From a virus, in the IMG/VR virus record IMGVR_UViG_3300034418_011125, positions 1 through 31,938 of that record: DNA of 31,938 nucleotides; one strand, given 5' to 3'. The position numbers were made by a program, and so were the translations under genes. Shown here piece by piece: positions 30,970-31,938 of the stretch (its first letter is position 1; every line of letters begins with the position of its first letter). The notes below the pieces were generated by a model. The model was given only the letters and a program-made list of their open reading frames with translations, was not told the DNA's origin and made no database searches.

Positions 30970-31938
30970 ATGAAAAAACTACAGTTATTATTACTAACAC
31001 TTTTAATACCTTTTTTAGGTTACACACAGGGTTCTTGGATTCACATACAATTAATGACGGACAATTATCCGTCTGAAACAAGCTGGAATATTACACCTCC
31101 TGGTGGTTCACCCATTATTATAGAAAATGGTAGCAATATGCTACCTAATACAATGTATGACACTATTGTTCAACTTAGTGGTACAATAATTGCTAGTATA
31201 TATGATTCTTTTGGTGATGGTTTAGGTTCATCTCAATGGGGTGGAACTGATGGTTGGTTTATGATTAGTAATTCATGTCAAGATACTTTAATGTATGTTG
31301 CAGGAGATTTTGGAGACAGTTTAATACAGACTCTTACTGTTGCTCCCTGCGCCCCACCAACAGTTGGTTGTACAGACCCATCTGCATTGAATTATGATTC
31401 AACCGCTTATATTTCAGACCCTAGCTCATGTATATTTTCCCCATGTCAGGGTCTTTTAACTTCTACAGCATCACAAAACTGTTTACCTGGTGGCCAAACA
31501 CTTGTTATATTTAATTGGACTTTAGATAGTAATACAAATTGTACACCTGTAAAATTTTGGTATTCAAACGAAAATGGTGTTGGTCCTTTCCAATATGGAC
31601 TTAATCCTAACGCATTAGATTTTGCAGTTTATGCTGGTAATGGTCAAATGCCACCTAATTGGTCAGTAGAACACTATGGTCAAGTTGAATTTTTAGATGG
31701 TACTTTATCTGATACTATATTTTATACACCTACTGCTTGTATAGCTGGTTGTACTGATCCTACACAAGTATCATACAATCCTTGGGCTACTTATGATGAT
31801 GGTAGTTGTGCGGGGACAAATTGTGACACAGCAACACAATATCAAATAACAATGGAAATTACATTGGACAATTGGCCTGGTGAAACATCATGGATAATGA
31901 ATAGTTTAGGTGTAGTAGATGAAGCAACCCCGGGAACA
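30970..31938 (+). CDS. Secreted multi-domain protein with flavobacterial GCTDP repeats (3' partial)
   Basis: The frame is open from ATG 30970 to the right edge (323 codons, no stop). It starts with a signal peptide (MKKLQLLLLTLLIPFLGYTQ). Two copies of a module appear: ITL/IQL followed by DNYPSETSW (31-39) and DNWPGETSW (300-308). Two cysteine-containing repeats also appear: GCTDPSALNYDSTA...C (133-154) and GCTDPTQVSYNPWATYDDGS (260-279, then C280). YDSFGDGLGS (78-87) looks calcium-binding. This combination is typical of large secreted or surface proteins of marine Flavobacteriia, not of phage virions. In a phage genome it may be an acquired host gene or a surface-modifying factor. The A-rich start context matches the neighbours. 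Confidence 0.8.
   Translation, partial: MKKLQLLLLTLLIPFLGYTQGSWIHIQLMTDNYPSETSWNITPPGGSPIIIENGSNMLPNTMYDTIVQLSGTIIASIYDSFGDGLGSSQWGGTDGWFMISNSCQDTLMYVAGDFGDSLIQTLTVAPCAPPTVGCTDPSALNYDSTAYISDPSSCIFSPCQGLLTSTASQNCLPGGQTLVIFNWTLDSNTNCTPVKFWYSNENGVGPFQYGLNPNALDFAVYAGNGQMPPNWSVEHYGQVEFLDGTLSDTIFYTPTACIAGCTDPTQVSYNPWATYDDGSCAGTNCDTATQYQITMEITLDNWPGETSWIMNSLGVVDEATPGT

Overview
The window looks like part of the genome of a tailed, contractile-tail (myovirus) phage related to the T4 superfamily, very probably infecting a marine Bacteroidetes/Flavobacteriia host. The phage call rests on a colinear run of T4-type virion genes (gp13, gp14, gp15, gp18 sheath, gp19 tube, a gp26-type protein, tape measure, gp53, gp27-type hub) followed by T4-type replication genes (gp32-like SSB, UvsX, RNase H/FEN, gp41-like helicase) and class I ribonucleotide reductase. 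The host inference rests on A-rich start contexts with almost no Shine-Dalgarno sequences, strongly AT-rich DNA, flavobacterial-looking signal peptides ending in SYSQ or GYTQ, a barrel-like protein ending in Phe, and a secreted protein with GCTDP-type repeats. All genes are on the + strand and tightly packed; no stretch over 300 bases lacks a gene. I see no tRNA, CRISPR array, insertion sequence or attachment site. Terminase, portal and capsid genes lie outside the window.

Layout. 1-3.4 kb: the 3' part of a collagen-like tail fibre with a C-terminal S74 chaperone domain, then a Gly/Ser/Thr-rich presumed structural protein. 3.4-3.9 kb: a small methyltransferase that resembles guanidinoacetate N-methyltransferase. 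4.0-9.4 kb: neck and tail-completion proteins, then sheath and tube, ending in a UUCG-loop terminator. 9.5-19.7 kb: tail chaperone candidate, tape measure and baseplate/hub proteins. 19.7-28.6 kb: replication and nucleotide metabolism (family-A polymerase domain, SSB, recombinase, flap nuclease, helicase, NrdB, NrdA). 28.6-31.9 kb: an AT-hook protein and then at least five genes for membrane or exported proteins, the last running off the window.

How the parts fit. Sheath, tube, chaperone and tape measure build the tail; the gp53/gp27/gp54-type proteins build the baseplate and hub, where a DUF5675-like domain sits in place of the T4 gp5 lysozyme. A repeated TATTTATAATAAAA motif upstream of several virion genes looks like a shared phage promoter. 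The replication block would give a T4-like replisome, but with a stand-alone family-A polymerase domain.

The two most interesting signals are (i) a probable programmed -1 ribosomal frameshift at the end of the gp26-type gene (slippery A_AAT_TTT/T_TTT_TTC, 6-nt spacer, GC-rich bulged hairpin), in the same map position as the lambda G/GT tail-chaperone frameshift, and (ii) the right-hand cassette of exported, host-like envelope proteins, which is not part of the standard T4 gene set.
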